Positions 9,243 to 19,708 of a stretch of DNA of 64,000 nucleotides are shown here, one piece after another. A model generated the notes under the pieces. The model had not been told where the DNA came from. It made no database searches and saw nothing but the letters and a program-made list of their open reading frames with translations. The stretch spans positions 12,896,001 through 12,960,000 of the forward strand of contig NC_067205.1 in assembly GCF_026262505.1 (NCBI RefSeq), read 5' to 3'. Positions within the stretch are counted from its first letter, which is position 1. Each line of letters opens with the position of its first letter. The DNA is from Trichomonas vaginalis G3 (lineage: Eukaryota > Parabasalia > Trichomonadida > Trichomonadidae). Both the position numbers and the translations under genes were made by a program.

Positions 9243-10100
9243 ATGTATAGACAAATACCTTTAACTGTTGCGTTCAGTAGTGAAAACCCTGACGTCAAAA
9301 TAAAGGGGAACAGAGTAACGTTTAAGTTTCCAACAGACTGGATTGTGAACATAAATGAAGAGAAGTACATTGGCATAACATCTATGTATATAACACGTGC
9401 TTTCAGAAAGGTTGACTTTATACTTCAAGTCGAGATAGAAAATGACGAACAGTCTTTAAGCGCCCAAAACATTCACATATACAAATACTTTAAGGACGAT
9501 ACAACATTGTTGCAATGTATGATTTCATTTAATGAGATGTTCGAGAAAAAGTTCAACATTGAAGTACAAACTTTACAGCCTTTACGTGAGTTTCTTGCAC
9601 AACTGAAAGAAGAAGGTAGTCAGCCACAACTTATAGACTTTCATTATGAATTTAATGAAAATGAAGATGGAACTCATGACTGTCAGTTTGTTATATATTC
9701 ACCATTCAATGAAGTAGCTAAAAAGAAAGAAAATCCATTACGTATAAGATTTCAAATCTCTGAACCCAATGAAGACTTCAAGAATGTTTTCAATTATGAT
9801 GCAATGCTTCCGAGGAAAAATGAATTTTCAAAGATTGTAACACCTGGCATTTGGGATAGAAAGCAAGCTATATTATATTCAAACTTAAGTAAGGGAGTTG
9901 AAAATGAGTTCATTGGTCATACAAGAACTTCACCACTTCCTAACCCTAAATACTATAAATTAACTGGCTTCAATCGTGAGTTTTGGATAGACATGTACTC
10001 AACTCATGACCATAACTGCCCAGTGTTCTTACCTCCAGACCATAAGGACTGTCTCTACATTGAAGCACAACTCTTAAACTCTACCATCGCAGTATTGTAA
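9243..10100 (+). CDS. Candidate minor capsid/virion protein, paralogue of 21889-22794
   Basis: The intact 285-residue product starts at an ATG ten bases after a TTTATTTTTAT motif. Its early block VTFKFPTDWIVNI and C-terminal block (KYYKLTGFNREFWIDMYS...LYIEAQLL) align by eye with YTYEYPRHWVEYV and HYSITNFVSKFNIRLVEP...LIIEMILIAY in the 301-residue protein at 21889-22794. The 41636-42114 gene of Maverick 2 has the same N-terminal pattern. The beta-rich repeating sequence and virus-like context suggest a jelly-roll minor capsid or receptor-binding protein, not proven. Confidence 0.6.
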   Translation: MYRQIPLTVAFSSENPDVKIKGNRVTFKFPTDWIVNINEEKYIGITSMYITRAFRKVDFILQVEIENDEQSLSAQNIHIYKYFKDDTTLLQCMISFNEMFEKKFNIEVQTLQPLREFLAQLKEEGSQPQLIDFHYEFNENEDGTHDCQFVIYSPFNEVAKKKENPLRIRFQISEPNEDFKNVFNYDAMLPRKNEFSKIVTPGIWDRKQAILYSNLSKGVENEFIGHTRTSPLPNPKYYKLTGFNREFWIDMYSTHDHNCPVFLPPDHKDCLYIEAQLLNSTIAVL

Positions 10101-10150
10101 AATCTACGCTAGTTTTATTTTTTCTGAAAATTTTTATTTGAGTGAAAGGC

Positions 10151-10717
10151 ATGGAAGGTGAAGGACATTGGCAAACACTCGAACATGACAATGACTATGA
10201 AATCTTTTCAGAGTACCCTTATCCAATTAGACGTATAAGCAATAAAAGAGTTGTTAGTGAGTTTGACCAAGGAAATGGTTATATTTGTGTAAATTTAAAC
10301 AAACACAAGCTAATGAAACATAGAATAGTTGCAGAAACTTTCATTCCGAACCCTGAAGGACTTCGTGAAGTAGACCATATAAACAGAGACAGAGGAGACT
10401 TTCATATCTCGAACTTAAGATGGACGACAAGAAGAGAAAACATGAGAAATATTTCTGGTTCAAATGGCTATTGGTTTGACATTGTTGACTCTCTTCCTGA
10501 AGACGCTGTTGAAATTATACAATACTCATATCACACGTTAGAGAACTACTACTATGTCCCAAGTGAAGATGTCTTTTACTGTTTCATGGGAACTCAATAC
10601 AGACGAATGAATGTCTTAAGACAGTATAACAAAGATTATATAAACATTACAGATGTAGAAGGAAGAAGAACAAAGCTGTTTATTGCAAAGTTTAAGAGAG
10701 ACAATGGTTATGTATAA
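10151..10717 (+). CDS. NUMOD4/HNH homing-type endonuclease
   Basis: The ATG at 10151 is preferred over an upstream GTG. The 188-residue product starts with a NUMOD4-like segment (HWQTLEHDNDYEIFSEYP...RISNKRVVSE). An HNH_3 core follows: MKHRIVAETFIPNPEG, then VDHINRDRGDFHISNLRW with TTRRENM. The His, Asn and His positions of the HNH site are present. Such enzymes cut DNA at specific sites and spread themselves into new elements. The gene is free-standing, between a virion gene and the convergent PolB gene, and is preceded by CTGAAAATTTTTATTTG. Maverick 2 instead carries an HNH domain inside PolB. Confidence 0.9.
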   Translation: MEGEGHWQTLEHDNDYEIFSEYPYPIRRISNKRVVSEFDQGNGYICVNLNKHKLMKHRIVAETFIPNPEGLREVDHINRDRGDFHISNLRWTTRRENMRNISGSNGYWFDIVDSLPEDAVEIIQYSYHTLENYYYVPSEDVFYCFMGTQYRRMNVLRQYNKDYINITDVEGRRTKLFIAKFKRDNGYV

Positions 10718-10740
10718 ATGACAAAAATATATGACCACAT

Positions 10741-10765
10741 GGGCTTCGCCCTTGCCGCTAGCGGC
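10741..10765. terminator. Two GC-rich mini-hairpins between convergent genes
   Basis: GGGCTTCGCCC (10741-10751) and GCCGCTAGCGGC (10754-10765) are perfect palindromes in AT-rich DNA. They lie between the stop of the HNH gene and the stop of the convergent PolB gene. They could end transcription from both sides, but the same kind of hairpin also occurs inside genes of these elements (see findings). Confidence 0.5.
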
Positions 10766-10812
10766 TTATTTTTATCACGAATGGTCTCACTGCTGACAAA
10801 AAATAAATGACC

Positions 10813-13800
10813 TCAGAACTTCAACTTACGAATAAAGCTTGTTTTAGTCGTTATTGAGAAGTTAAACTTCTCTTCAAAGCAAGGTTGACATGACTTACAT
10901 AAGTCAAATCCAATCTCTTGACCATCATGAAGTGCTTTGTAAAGTTTCATTAAACTGAACTCAGAGTCTTTGTCAAATTTTCCTTGCGGAACCATTAAAC
11001 CTTTATCTTCATCATAGAAACACTGAACAGAGTCAGGAAACATTTCATTAGCGGTTAAAGCAATAACATCTTGCTTCACGCCTTTCATTCTGCAGTGAAA
11101 TGCAACTTCATTTAAATCATTCGTGAGTAAGTCTATGTAAGTCTTCTTTCCACAAAATATTGACTTGTATGCTAAACTTTGTTTTCCAGGTGTTATTTCT
11201 GCGAAGTCACTATGAAACTGACCAAGGTTTTTACCAATGAGAACTTTCCATAACGTTCTAAACTCTTCAGCTAAACGAGGGATATCTTCATTGTAGAGAT
11301 GCATACTGTCGGTGTCGCTATAAAAGATGTCCATTCCTAAGTCCTCAGCTGTACAGAATACTTCACACATTATTCTCTTCGACATAGATAGAATGTTAAC
11401 ACCAAGTGGACAGAAGTTAAAGTGTCTGCAAATGCTTTTCGTTAGCTTGAAAATAGTTTTATCTGAACCATCCAAACCTTCGAACTTCACTATATGGTTG
11501 TAGTTTCTGATGGCATATCTTATAGCATCTTTGTCATCTACTATGGTTATTTTTGACTCAATAGGAGATAGAATAGTTTTGCCATAAATACTGTTCAGAA
11601 TGAGCTTTATATTTTCTTGCAAAGGATTTCCTTCTTTCTTATACTTTAATCTTAACTCAAACAACTTCTTTACTTCATCTCTTATTCTAATATCTCTGTT
11701 TCCATCGTAATAGTATCCTTGCAACACTTCACATTTGACACCTTGATATTTTATGAGGTCTTGTAATGTTATATGGTCAACATACATGAGACAGCAAGTG
11801 TTTGAACTTCTGGGAACGTTAAGTTCTGGATTTAGTTCAGGGTCACAAACTATTAAAGGAAAGTGTCTGGGTATTCCAATCTCTGTTATCTTAATGAGAA
11901 CAAAGAAGCCAGACATAAACTTTTCACCAATGGGTTCCTTTTGGTCGTCATCGAATAAATGTCTCATGAGATACTCTGTGCTTAACATCTCATCCTTCAA
12001 TACTTTTGGAATTCCTTCTAAAGTATACAATCTTGCTATAGCGGATGGATATAATGAAACAGCGTCGAAGTCAGCAATGAGTTTCTTTTTGCTCTTTTGT
12101 TTAATGTTATCTGACAACATACATCTTCCACCTTGAATGCAGCGTGAAATAAATTCTCTTGGTTTATTTGAGAGGTCATAAAGATTTCCATTCGGGAAGT
12201 ATACTCTGTTCTCAAATAATTTGTTAGCAATTGAACAAATACTAACGTAGTCATAAACGTTTAAATCAAATTCTTTCAATATGTCATTGCGGAACTTAAC
12301 AAAACCTTCTCTTAAAATTCTTACATCTTGTTTGCAATAAAACGTGCTATATTTTTCTAAGTCGAAATGGTTTTCATCTATTCTGCAACCTTTGATGGAA
12401 TCTATGTTTTTCATGAATGTATCTGCATCCTGTATAAACTTACATGCTTCAGAAATGACACCAGTTCTGTTGTCATTTGCTAACAAAACACTGCTGTAGT
12501 AGTTGTATGGAAATACTTCTTTCGGTCCTGTTTGTAAGTTAAACATAGCAGGAAATAGTTTAAGTTTCTTATTTATAACACTGTAAGAGTCTTTTATAAT
12601 AATTGCCCTTCCTTTATATAAGCCAATTATTTGCATTGTTCGTGAACCTTTAATGATGGGAGTTCCTTTCACTTCTGTCATGTGTCTTAAGATGAAGTTT
12701 ATATCATAGCTGAGGTTATGGAAATATATTAAACTCTTGTCAGGAAGTCGTTCCAAAAATTCTGTTGCACAGTTCTGACCCCATATGCTTTCACTCACTG
12801 AACCATCTTCACTGTCATAACAGATGTTAAAAGCTTTATGAAAGCCATCCGTACTGCACTCAAAGTCAGCAAAGAAAACGTGCTCAGGAATGAACTTGCA
12901 CTTATTTTTATTTACTTCTTTTGACTCGGCTTTCTTCTTCAGTTGTACACAATACTTTGGAGCATATGTCAAATCTTTAAATGGTGCAAGGTTCTGTTTA
13001 TATAAGTCAGTCGTATATGTGAAAAGTTCTCCATAAGAAATAGGTTCGAAATATTTGCACTCCACAATGTTTTATAACATCCATAGAGGTGTAGTTCTAT
13101 CCATGCGAACTACATATTTATCTTCTCTCTTTGTATAAATCTTCATCTGTTTCTCATGTTCATTCCACACTCCTTCAAGATTTCTATATAGTTGCGAATG
13201 AAATATGTTGTCATTGGAAGTCTTTCATTTAGCATGTAGTGGTCTTCAACAAGAAGTAAGTCAATAGTTCGAACAGTTTTACTTCTTTTGGTACGTATCT
13301 CTTTATTTCATTATGTCTTGAGTCATTGAAATAACCAATGGTAACATTAAATGCTATACCTGTTGCGTCAGAAATTTCTTGTACTTTACTTTGAGGAAAG
13401 TCTCTAACACGAATGACTTCTCTCATGTGGTCAATAGTTCTTCATCTACTCCAGCTTGAATGCAAGCATAAACGAAACAATTGTCTTCTGTCATAAGTGT
13501 TGCAGTTCTTTTGTTCAGTTCATTGAAGATTTGGTAGCGTTCAAGATTTATAGGTAATGTGCAAAGATACTTCCAGAACTGACCGCTTCTCTTCTTATAA
13601 AACTTCTTTTCATCAAGGATTTCATTCCAGAAGTCATCTATATTTGTTTATCTCCTGTTTGTTTAAGTCTGTCAATAATCTTTTCTGTCTTCTGTCAGTG
13701 TGCTTTCATCTCTATATGGTCGTTCTGTGGCTTTCCTTTCTTTACATCTGACATCGTTAAGCCTTCATATTCAGTTAAATCATACATCTTTATTTCAGTA

Positions 13801-14612
13801 AGATTCTTTATGTTTGTCAGAAGAAGTCATAGTGCATTTCAACAATACCTGCAGCATTTGCTTCTCTCTGATATAAATTCTCCTTCAAGAGCTGATGTAG
13901 TAGTGTTCCAATATTATTGAGGTTTAACGTAGAACATTCATATTTCCACCAAGTTATAACATACCATCCATCTTTGTTGGGAGTTTATTTTAATCTTCTC
14001 TAAGAGTCTCATGAAAACCTTACCGAAATGTTTGTGTAAGTAGTCTCTGTTTGGTTCATCTAAAGCTTCGATGTTAAAGTCAATGAGTCTATTGCCTGAC
14101 TTCACATTTCTCTTCCTATTCTCTTCATCCTTCTTTAACCATCTCTCACCTTCTTTTGTTTGTCGTCAATGGAACGAATGACATCGTTAGCTTTGCGAAC
14201 TTGTTCTATAGCGGCTCTTAAACATCTCTCTTCTCTGTTGTTTCAGTGTGTCGTCTCTTCTTCTTGTTTCACCAACGTTCGCATTTGTTATGTCAAACAT
14301 CTCTTGACGAAATCATGCGAAAGAGCTTTACGAGTATGACCAACGTTTGCATTTGTTATGTCAAACATTTCTCTTCTTACTTCATGAGGTATTGAACGTC
14401 TATGATATAAGTCAATAGCAACGTCATTTTAAAGAAATGCTCTTGCATTATGAACTCATGAATTCTATCATAAGTTATTTCACCATTGTAGTCATTGAGG
14501 ATGTCAGCGAGTGCTTTTTTGTTTGTCGCGTAATGTTTTTGCAACATCTATGTTAGCTTCTGTAAGAAGTTGTTTTTTCCGAGTGTTCTAACTTAGACAA
14601 CTTCCGATACAT
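10813..14612 (-). pseudogene. POLB: Protein-primed DNA polymerase B of Maverick 1, N-terminal half frame-broken
   Basis: The C-terminal 750 codons (10813-13065) are open and hold the exonuclease motifs DFE (67-69), HNLSYD (116-121) and YCKQD (243-247). The polymerase motifs DFDAVSLYPS (A), KLILNSIYGK (B) and FYSDTDS (C) are also there. This frame has no ATG and ends upstream at a stop at 13072. The N-terminal part continues in short pieces in shifting frames up to an ATG at 14610-14612 with a T-rich promoter motif (for example the 65-residue piece at 13229-13426). A full-length ancestor would be about 1,260 residues. The enzyme would copy the element using a terminal protein as primer. Either the gene is decayed or the 13.07-14.6 kb stretch holds many base errors. 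Confidence 0.9.
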
Positions 14613-14698
14613 ATTTAGTAGGAAATAAAAAATTTCTTAGAAAAAAATTAGCTTAGATTTTTTAAGGCTGTTTAAAATATTTCGAACTTTTTATTTTA

Positions 14699-15171
14699 AT
14701 GAAACACATGCAAGATTGCAAGTTCTTTTCATACAAGCTCTCGCCACTGCCATCAAGAATGAGTTCAATGGTGCTTCAAATGTTAATGTTATCTTTAACA
14801 AGAAGTTTGTGAAAGAATCTAAGTTTGGTCAGTATGTCAGACCATTAGCTATTGTCATTGACCGCAAACGTTATACTTCACAAGAGTTAGCAGTAGTTTT
14901 GAAACAAAAGAGTTTCTTCGTGAATGTCAAAGATACTCATTATACTGTCATAAAGAACTCTAACGTTGACTTCTTCAGTATTGCTATGAATCTTTCCGAA
15001 CAGAAAGAATATAAGAAAGGTGAAACAAATGTGAAATATTATCCTTCATCTCTGAAGACAATAACGAACAAAGATGTCATACAGAAGCTCCTACCAAAGG
15101 TTGAAGAAGCTTCAATTGACATTGACGAAGGAAGTGAAATGGTTGAAGAAATTGACCCTGAAGCTATTTAA
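14699..15171 (+). CDS. Unknown Maverick protein, start uncertain (likely one-base shift)
   Basis: The main frame (from about 14716) encodes some 150 residues (QALATAIKNEFNGASNVNVIFNKKF...) with an acidic end (DIDEGSEMVEEIDPEAI). It has no ATG of its own. The ATG at 14699, right after a TTTTTATTTTA motif, is in another frame and would join after one base shift near 14713. The protein at 35973-36452 of Maverick 2 has a weakly similar order of segments and may be its counterpart. It is divergent from PolB with under 90 bp between. Function unknown. Confidence 0.6.
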
Positions 15172-15213
15172 GCAAAAATATATTTTTGTCTGATTTACAT
15201 CTAATGAAAAAGT

Positions 15214-15699
15214 TTAGAAGAATTTTCTTATTCTTTCTGGCATATTTTTGTCTTTCCAGTACTCCCGCTCTAATGGTCCCAGATGTGTTGGCTTCGACTC
15301 TCTCAAGTTCTTAGATGATATAACATCTTCAACGCCTCCTTCATATCTTACTTTATAAGTGTCATCGTTTGTGTTATAGCCAAGTATTTCAATAACCACT
15401 CCTCGCTTTGCTTCGTCAATGGTTTCAGCAAGTTTGCCATTACTACTTTCAACTAATTTATGACGAGGGTAAAACGCAATAGAGTCGTCGGCAGCTTTTA
15501 TAAGATATCCATTACCTTGCGTAGAGTCTACGATATAATAATTTCGACTTAACCTTAAACGTTTCTTTGTCAACGGTTTGTCGTCAAGAACTACACGAAC
15601 TTTTGTACCAGGAATGAGGGTAAATTGTTTTGAATTTCTGATATTTTGTGTTTGACTTAGTTTCTTTTGTATATACTTTTCTTCTTGTTGTTGTGTCAT
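15214..15699 (-). CDS. INT: C-terminal part of Maverick 1 integrase: SH3-like and chromo-like domains
   Basis: The 161-residue frame continues the integrase at 15696-16298 after a one-base change of frame, and the two overlap as ATGA. It holds an SH3-like DNA-binding part (PGTKVRVVLDDKPLTKKRLRLS...) and then a chromodomain-like part (VVIEILGYNTNDDTYKVRYEGG). Chromodomains in integrases guide insertion to marked chromatin. Three explanations are open: stop-restart translation at ATGA, a ribosomal frameshift, or a one-base loss (CAATGA where CAAATGA would join them). See findings. Confidence 0.85.
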   Translation of the reverse strand: MTQQQEEKYIQKKLSQTQNIRNSKQFTLIPGTKVRVVLDDKPLTKKRLRLSRNYYIVDSTQGNGYLIKAADDSIAFYPRHKLVESSNGKLAETIDEAKRGVVIEILGYNTNDDTYKVRYEGGVEDVISSKNLRESKPTHLGPLEREYWKDKNMPERIRKFF

Positions 15700-16298
15700 T
15701 GAATTGGTGTATGTCCTGTTGTAGAATGTGTTGAGGAATTATATACTTCGAGAAAATGTTTCATTGTTTCTTCGGTAAAGTCTCGCTCTTGATTTAAATC
15801 TCTGAGAGTCCTTATGAAGCGGTTAATGATACCGAGTATGTTATGGTTATGGTCTTCGGTAGTGTAGTGAGTTATGTTATGTTTAATGAGAAAATCTGTG
15901 ATTTCATTGCTGAGGTAAGCACCGTCTTGGTCTGATGTTAAAGTACTTGGGCTATGTTCTGCTACAAACTTTTGTAAAACTCTTAACACTTCACGAGTTC
16001 CTTTGTTCTTCATTGGATATGCATATGCTTTGCGAGTGTTAACATTAATGAAGATGAGGAATGGTTTATGTCCTCCTTTTCTGCTTTGAATGAGAGTGTC
16101 AAATTGGTATGCGTCGGGAGTGTTGGAGTAAATTGGTAAAAAGTAGTCGTAAGGGTTTATTTTTGTTTGATGTACAACATTTTTGTTAAAGAACCTTTTC
16201 ACTTCAGCTCTGTTAGTAAATCCCGAACTCTTTGCAGCTTCATTGAACTTCTTAAATGACCTCCATGGATGTTGTTCGAATACTTCTTTCAAGCTCAT
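15696..16298 (-). CDS. INT: rve-type integrase catalytic domain of Maverick 1
   Basis: The 200-residue frame starts at an ATG and holds an rve fold: first aspartate in AYQFDTLI (D67), second in TSDQDGAYLS (D123), and the helix HNILGIINRFIRTLRD. With D,D-35-E spacing the third acidic position falls on N159. The Maverick 2 integrase has aspartate there (HNKIVDAVMRTLRD), so this copy may have lost catalysis. The enzyme would insert the element and make the 6-bp duplication. The frame ends GHTPIQ at a TGA that overlaps the start of the next frame. Confidence 0.9.
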   Translation of the reverse strand: MSLKEVFEQHPWRSFKKFNEAAKSSGFTNRAEVKRFFNKNVVHQTKINPYDYFLPIYSNTPDAYQFDTLIQSRKGGHKPFLIFINVNTRKAYAYPMKNKGTREVLRVLQKFVAEHSPSTLTSDQDGAYLSNEITDFLIKHNITHYTTEDHNHNILGIINRFIRTLRDLNQERDFTEETMKHFLEVYNSSTHSTTGHTPIQ

Positions 16299-16317
16299 TT
16301 ATGTAAAGTTAAAGAGT

Positions 16318-18926
16318 TTATTCAAGACGGTACCATGCGAATACAGTCACAAATGGTGGCATATAATCTGCACCCGAGCCTGTTGGATTTGTTGTGAAAG
16401 TATGTGAATGATTTCCTCCTGGTTCAGTTTGTCGAAAAGTCTTTTTTGCTGCATTGTTATAAGATGGAGATAAAACGTCATTGCCAGCTTCATACTCTGA
16501 GTTGTATAATGGGTGGTCTCTTAATGAGTGGCTATGGTCGCCAGAAAGTTTGTCGTTTGTATGAGTGTGCGGTGGAAGTTTGCTTCAGTATTTTCTTCGA
16601 ACCTCCTGTTTGCTTTGAAGAGTTAGCACAGTATAAGAATTTGTCTACAATCTGCTGCCATGTACCAAAACCAAGTACTACTTCTGGATTTGTTGAGTTC
16701 ATTGACGTATAAATAGAACCTATAGGATATAATGTTTGAAGTATTTCTGTCTTTAATGTTTGAAGCTCTGTTTTGTCTGCTTTCTTATCTAACATTGCTG
16801 GTAGTTCATGTGTTTCAAAGTTTCTGACATGACCTTCAATGTTCATACATTTACTATTTAAGGAGTTTAGTGTATCTTTTACGCTTGTACTTGGATTCTC
16901 TAAAGGTGCACTTGAACCAAGGTATAGTTCAATATTATGTCGTCTGCTCTAACAGTAGTGAAGGTTTATGTGTATGGTTCTTGTCGGCTTTACTGTCTAA
17001 AGAAGTTTGAAGTTCATTTATATCGGAAGATGTTGTGTTTTAATGAGATTTCAAAACTTTGTTCATTTGCTTCGAGTTCAACTTTGTCAGCTTTACTTTT
17101 AATAGCATCTTCAAACGTTATTTTTGACTTAACTCTCAAAGTAAATCTTGGTTCAACTAATACACCGTTAACATTGAAAGTAGAGGCATAAATTTCACCG
17201 GTATAACCAAATGCTTCTGGTGCTTTAGCTACATCATACTGTACAGTACAGTGTATGTCATAACCTTTAGCACGAATGTATTTATATCTTCTTTCATTGG
17301 GGTCTTCCGTCTTCACTTCTTCATCCCGTGTTAAATATCCATGGTAGTCCGTTATAATCTGTTCGTCTGAACTTATATAATGAACATGGTTTTTATCTGC
17401 TTTTTCGGCTAATTTCTCTTCTATCTCATTTATTTCAAGTTCATGCCTACCACCACCTCCCGAAGAAGTATTTTTCTTCAGCTCTTGAAGAACGTCCACT
17501 TCGCCATCTTTGGTGTCAATAATGAGACTTTGTGTTAAAACCTTTCCTGTCTTAATGGATGTTTGTAAAACTTCTTCTTCACCGTGTTCGGGTCATGGTC
17601 GTCATCATATCTTGTGAAATCAGAGATGTTGTCATACATTAAGCATATCTGTCTCAAAAGTTCTGCTATTTGAAACTGGAACGAAAGATATACAGAACTT
17701 TCATCATCTCCTAAAGTCAAGTCTGCTTTCTTAAGTATTTCTTGAATGTATGCAATGAGAACAGAGTACCTTGGAAAATATTCGAACAATATTTCATTAG
17801 CTGTTGGTTTTGGTGGTTCTGTTGGAGTTTCTGCATCTCCTGACTTCAATGCTCTTGCTCTCAAAGACCTAAATGTTAGAGCACCGGGTTTTACAAAGGA
17901 TTTTATAAATGCTTTAATAGTTCCTGGTAAGTTATTGTTAGCATTAAGTAAGTTCCTTATGCTTCCATCATGTACGTCCATAGCACTATGTAAAAAATCT
18001 ATACTTTTCTTGTAGTCAGCAATAGACTGACTGTGATTTTTTAAAGATTTGTCAATACCTTTAAGCCAATCTTCATGCATGTCTGATACTGAGCCAAGAA
18101 TATCATTTGCTTCCTTTAGTGTATTTTGTGCTTCTCGTAAAGTATCCAATCCCGTACGTGCATTGTTTGCTATACGTCTTACAGTATCTATTTGACTCCT
18201 TGTTTCTTGCATCCAACCAGATAAAGTTTTAATAGTATCCGAACCATTTGAAATGAAGTTCAAAGCATTTTTAACGTCATCTAAAGCTTCTTCACCAAGT
18301 ACCGCCCATATCTTTCCGATTTGGTATTGAAGAACTCCATATGAAGCAGCTGTTAAACCAGTATTTATAAGGTCCCATATCCATGATTTAGCAGTTTTTC
18401 CATCCTTTCCATCCTTTCCATCCAAACCGTTTTCGCCTTGAGGTCCTTGTACTCCTTGTACTCCTTGTATTCCTTGTGGTCCTTGAGGTCCAGTGTCACC
18501 CTTCTCTCCTTTCAGTTCATCTTTATGTTCGTTATAATATTCTAATGTCATAAGGTGTACATCATTGCTGCTACCAGCAACGCCGAGAATTTGTTTCTCA
18601 TTCATGACTAAATTCTTTAGGCATTTAATGTTGTCGTCAAATCGAAAGCTCTTTAACAATTCAATGAGAACATTCAGTACTTTCACTAATGAGGCATCTA
18701 CTGTAGAATTTATATATTGCACCGTTCCATCATTTATGATGGGAACCTTGCTTGTTGTAATGAATGGGTCATAAGTGTTAAAAGTATCGAAATCAATGAC
18801 TTTTTTAGTTTTTCCATCGTCAATGACTAAATCATTGCCTTCAATGGTTAAAGTTGAGTTTTCGTTTACTAGTTCATGTGCTCTTCTTGCTTCATTTGTT
18901 TCATACGCATATGCAGCAATAGTCAT
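16318..18926 (-). pseudogene. Large fibre-like gene with collagen repeats and phage collar-like end (frame-broken)
   Basis: The first 463 codons (17535-18926) hold a structured start (MTIAAYAYETNEARRAHEL), a collagen-like GXY run (GEKGDTGPQGPQGIQGVQGV and on) and a long coiled-coil region. One base shift near 17575 joins a second frame (17014-17550) with KADK motifs. Further shifts lead to YPIGSIYTSMNSTNP...FLYCANSS (16532-16846) and an end reading GGNHSHTF...YMPPFVTVFAWYRLE at 16321. The PIGSIY...GGS...HSH...MPPF order is that of phage T4 gp10/short tail fibre-type collar domains. Maverick 2 has an almost intact relative (42868-44855). It is likely a trimeric host-attachment fibre of the virion. 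Confidence 0.8.
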
Positions 18927-18943
18927 ATTTTAATGAGAATAAA

Positions 18944-19708
18944 ATGTTGTTCTATTTGCAAAGTACAGACCCAAACGAATACGGGACAGTAAAGCTTCAA
19001 ACAAACTTAGGTCTTCAGAATGAAGCACTTGCTTTCAGAGTTGTTGACTTCAATACTATCGCAACTTTTGTCATAACAGATGAAACAGATTTCATAGAGA
19101 TTGAAATAGATGACAAAAGAAGTTTTATAACATTTCCTAACAGAGCAGAGTATAGAATAGATAAAATTGCTGGAGTCATGGATACTCTCATAAATGAAGA
19201 AACTATTGACAACATAGATGTCGAACTCTCTTCTGAGGGAACATTGAAGTTCAGTAGCAAGAAAGAGTTTAAGATACCACGAATGAGCCATAGAGTACAA
19301 TTGCTTCTGGGTGCATACCATATGACATTTCCTTTGAAAAGTGTTGACAAAACGATTGAGATGAAATCTGTTCCATACGTATGTTATGGCAATTGTTTGT
19401 ACATTGAGTCAAAAATAGCTAATGTCACAGGTATTTCAGGAGTTAATAGTAAAGGTTCAGTAGAATATAAGTCTTTCTGTTATGAAGTAAACTCAATGTT
19501 CATTCCAAACGTTCCTGTCATAGCAACTCATTTAGGTAAATGGGTTCGCATTAGTCCTCATAATTTGAAAGACATGCAATTCAGACTTGTTGACTTTCAA
19601 GGAGAGCCTGTAGAACTGAAGGCACCAGTGCGAATGACTGTTGAAGTTGACTTTTTAGAAAATATTAAATGCAACAGCTTACAAGAGAACTCAGAGCTAA
19701 AAATATAA
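18944..19708 (+). CDS. Candidate minor capsid (penton-like) protein
   Basis: The intact 254-residue product starts MLFYLQSTDPNEYGTVKL, 17 bp from the divergent fibre gene. The C-terminal part (LGKWVRISPHNLKDMQFRLVDF...VELKAPVRMTVEVDF) follows a pattern seen in Polinton and other DNA-virus minor capsid proteins, where a strand reads like FRLxDxxGxPV. Maverick 2 encodes a counterpart at 42134-42843 (DLSNIKFRITDLFDCDLEF). The role is inferred from this pattern and context. Its last 40 bp overlap the next gene. Confidence 0.6.
   Translation: MLFYLQSTDPNEYGTVKLQTNLGLQNEALAFRVVDFNTIATFVITDETDFIEIEIDDKRSFITFPNRAEYRIDKIAGVMDTLINEETIDNIDVELSSEGTLKFSSKKEFKIPRMSHRVQLLLGAYHMTFPLKSVDKTIEMKSVPYVCYGNCLYIESKIANVTGISGVNSKGSVEYKSFCYEVNSMFIPNVPVIATHLGKWVRISPHNLKDMQFRLVDFQGEPVELKAPVRMTVEVDFLENIKCNSLQENSELKI

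Noticed and set aside
13557-13751. Plus-strand frame in the broken PolB region
   Set aside because: It is a shadow of PolB; the minus strand carries recognisable PolB N-terminal pieces.
19007-19350. Two minus-strand frames opposite the 18944-19708 gene
   Set aside because: They are antisense shadows of an intact gene and show no protein features.
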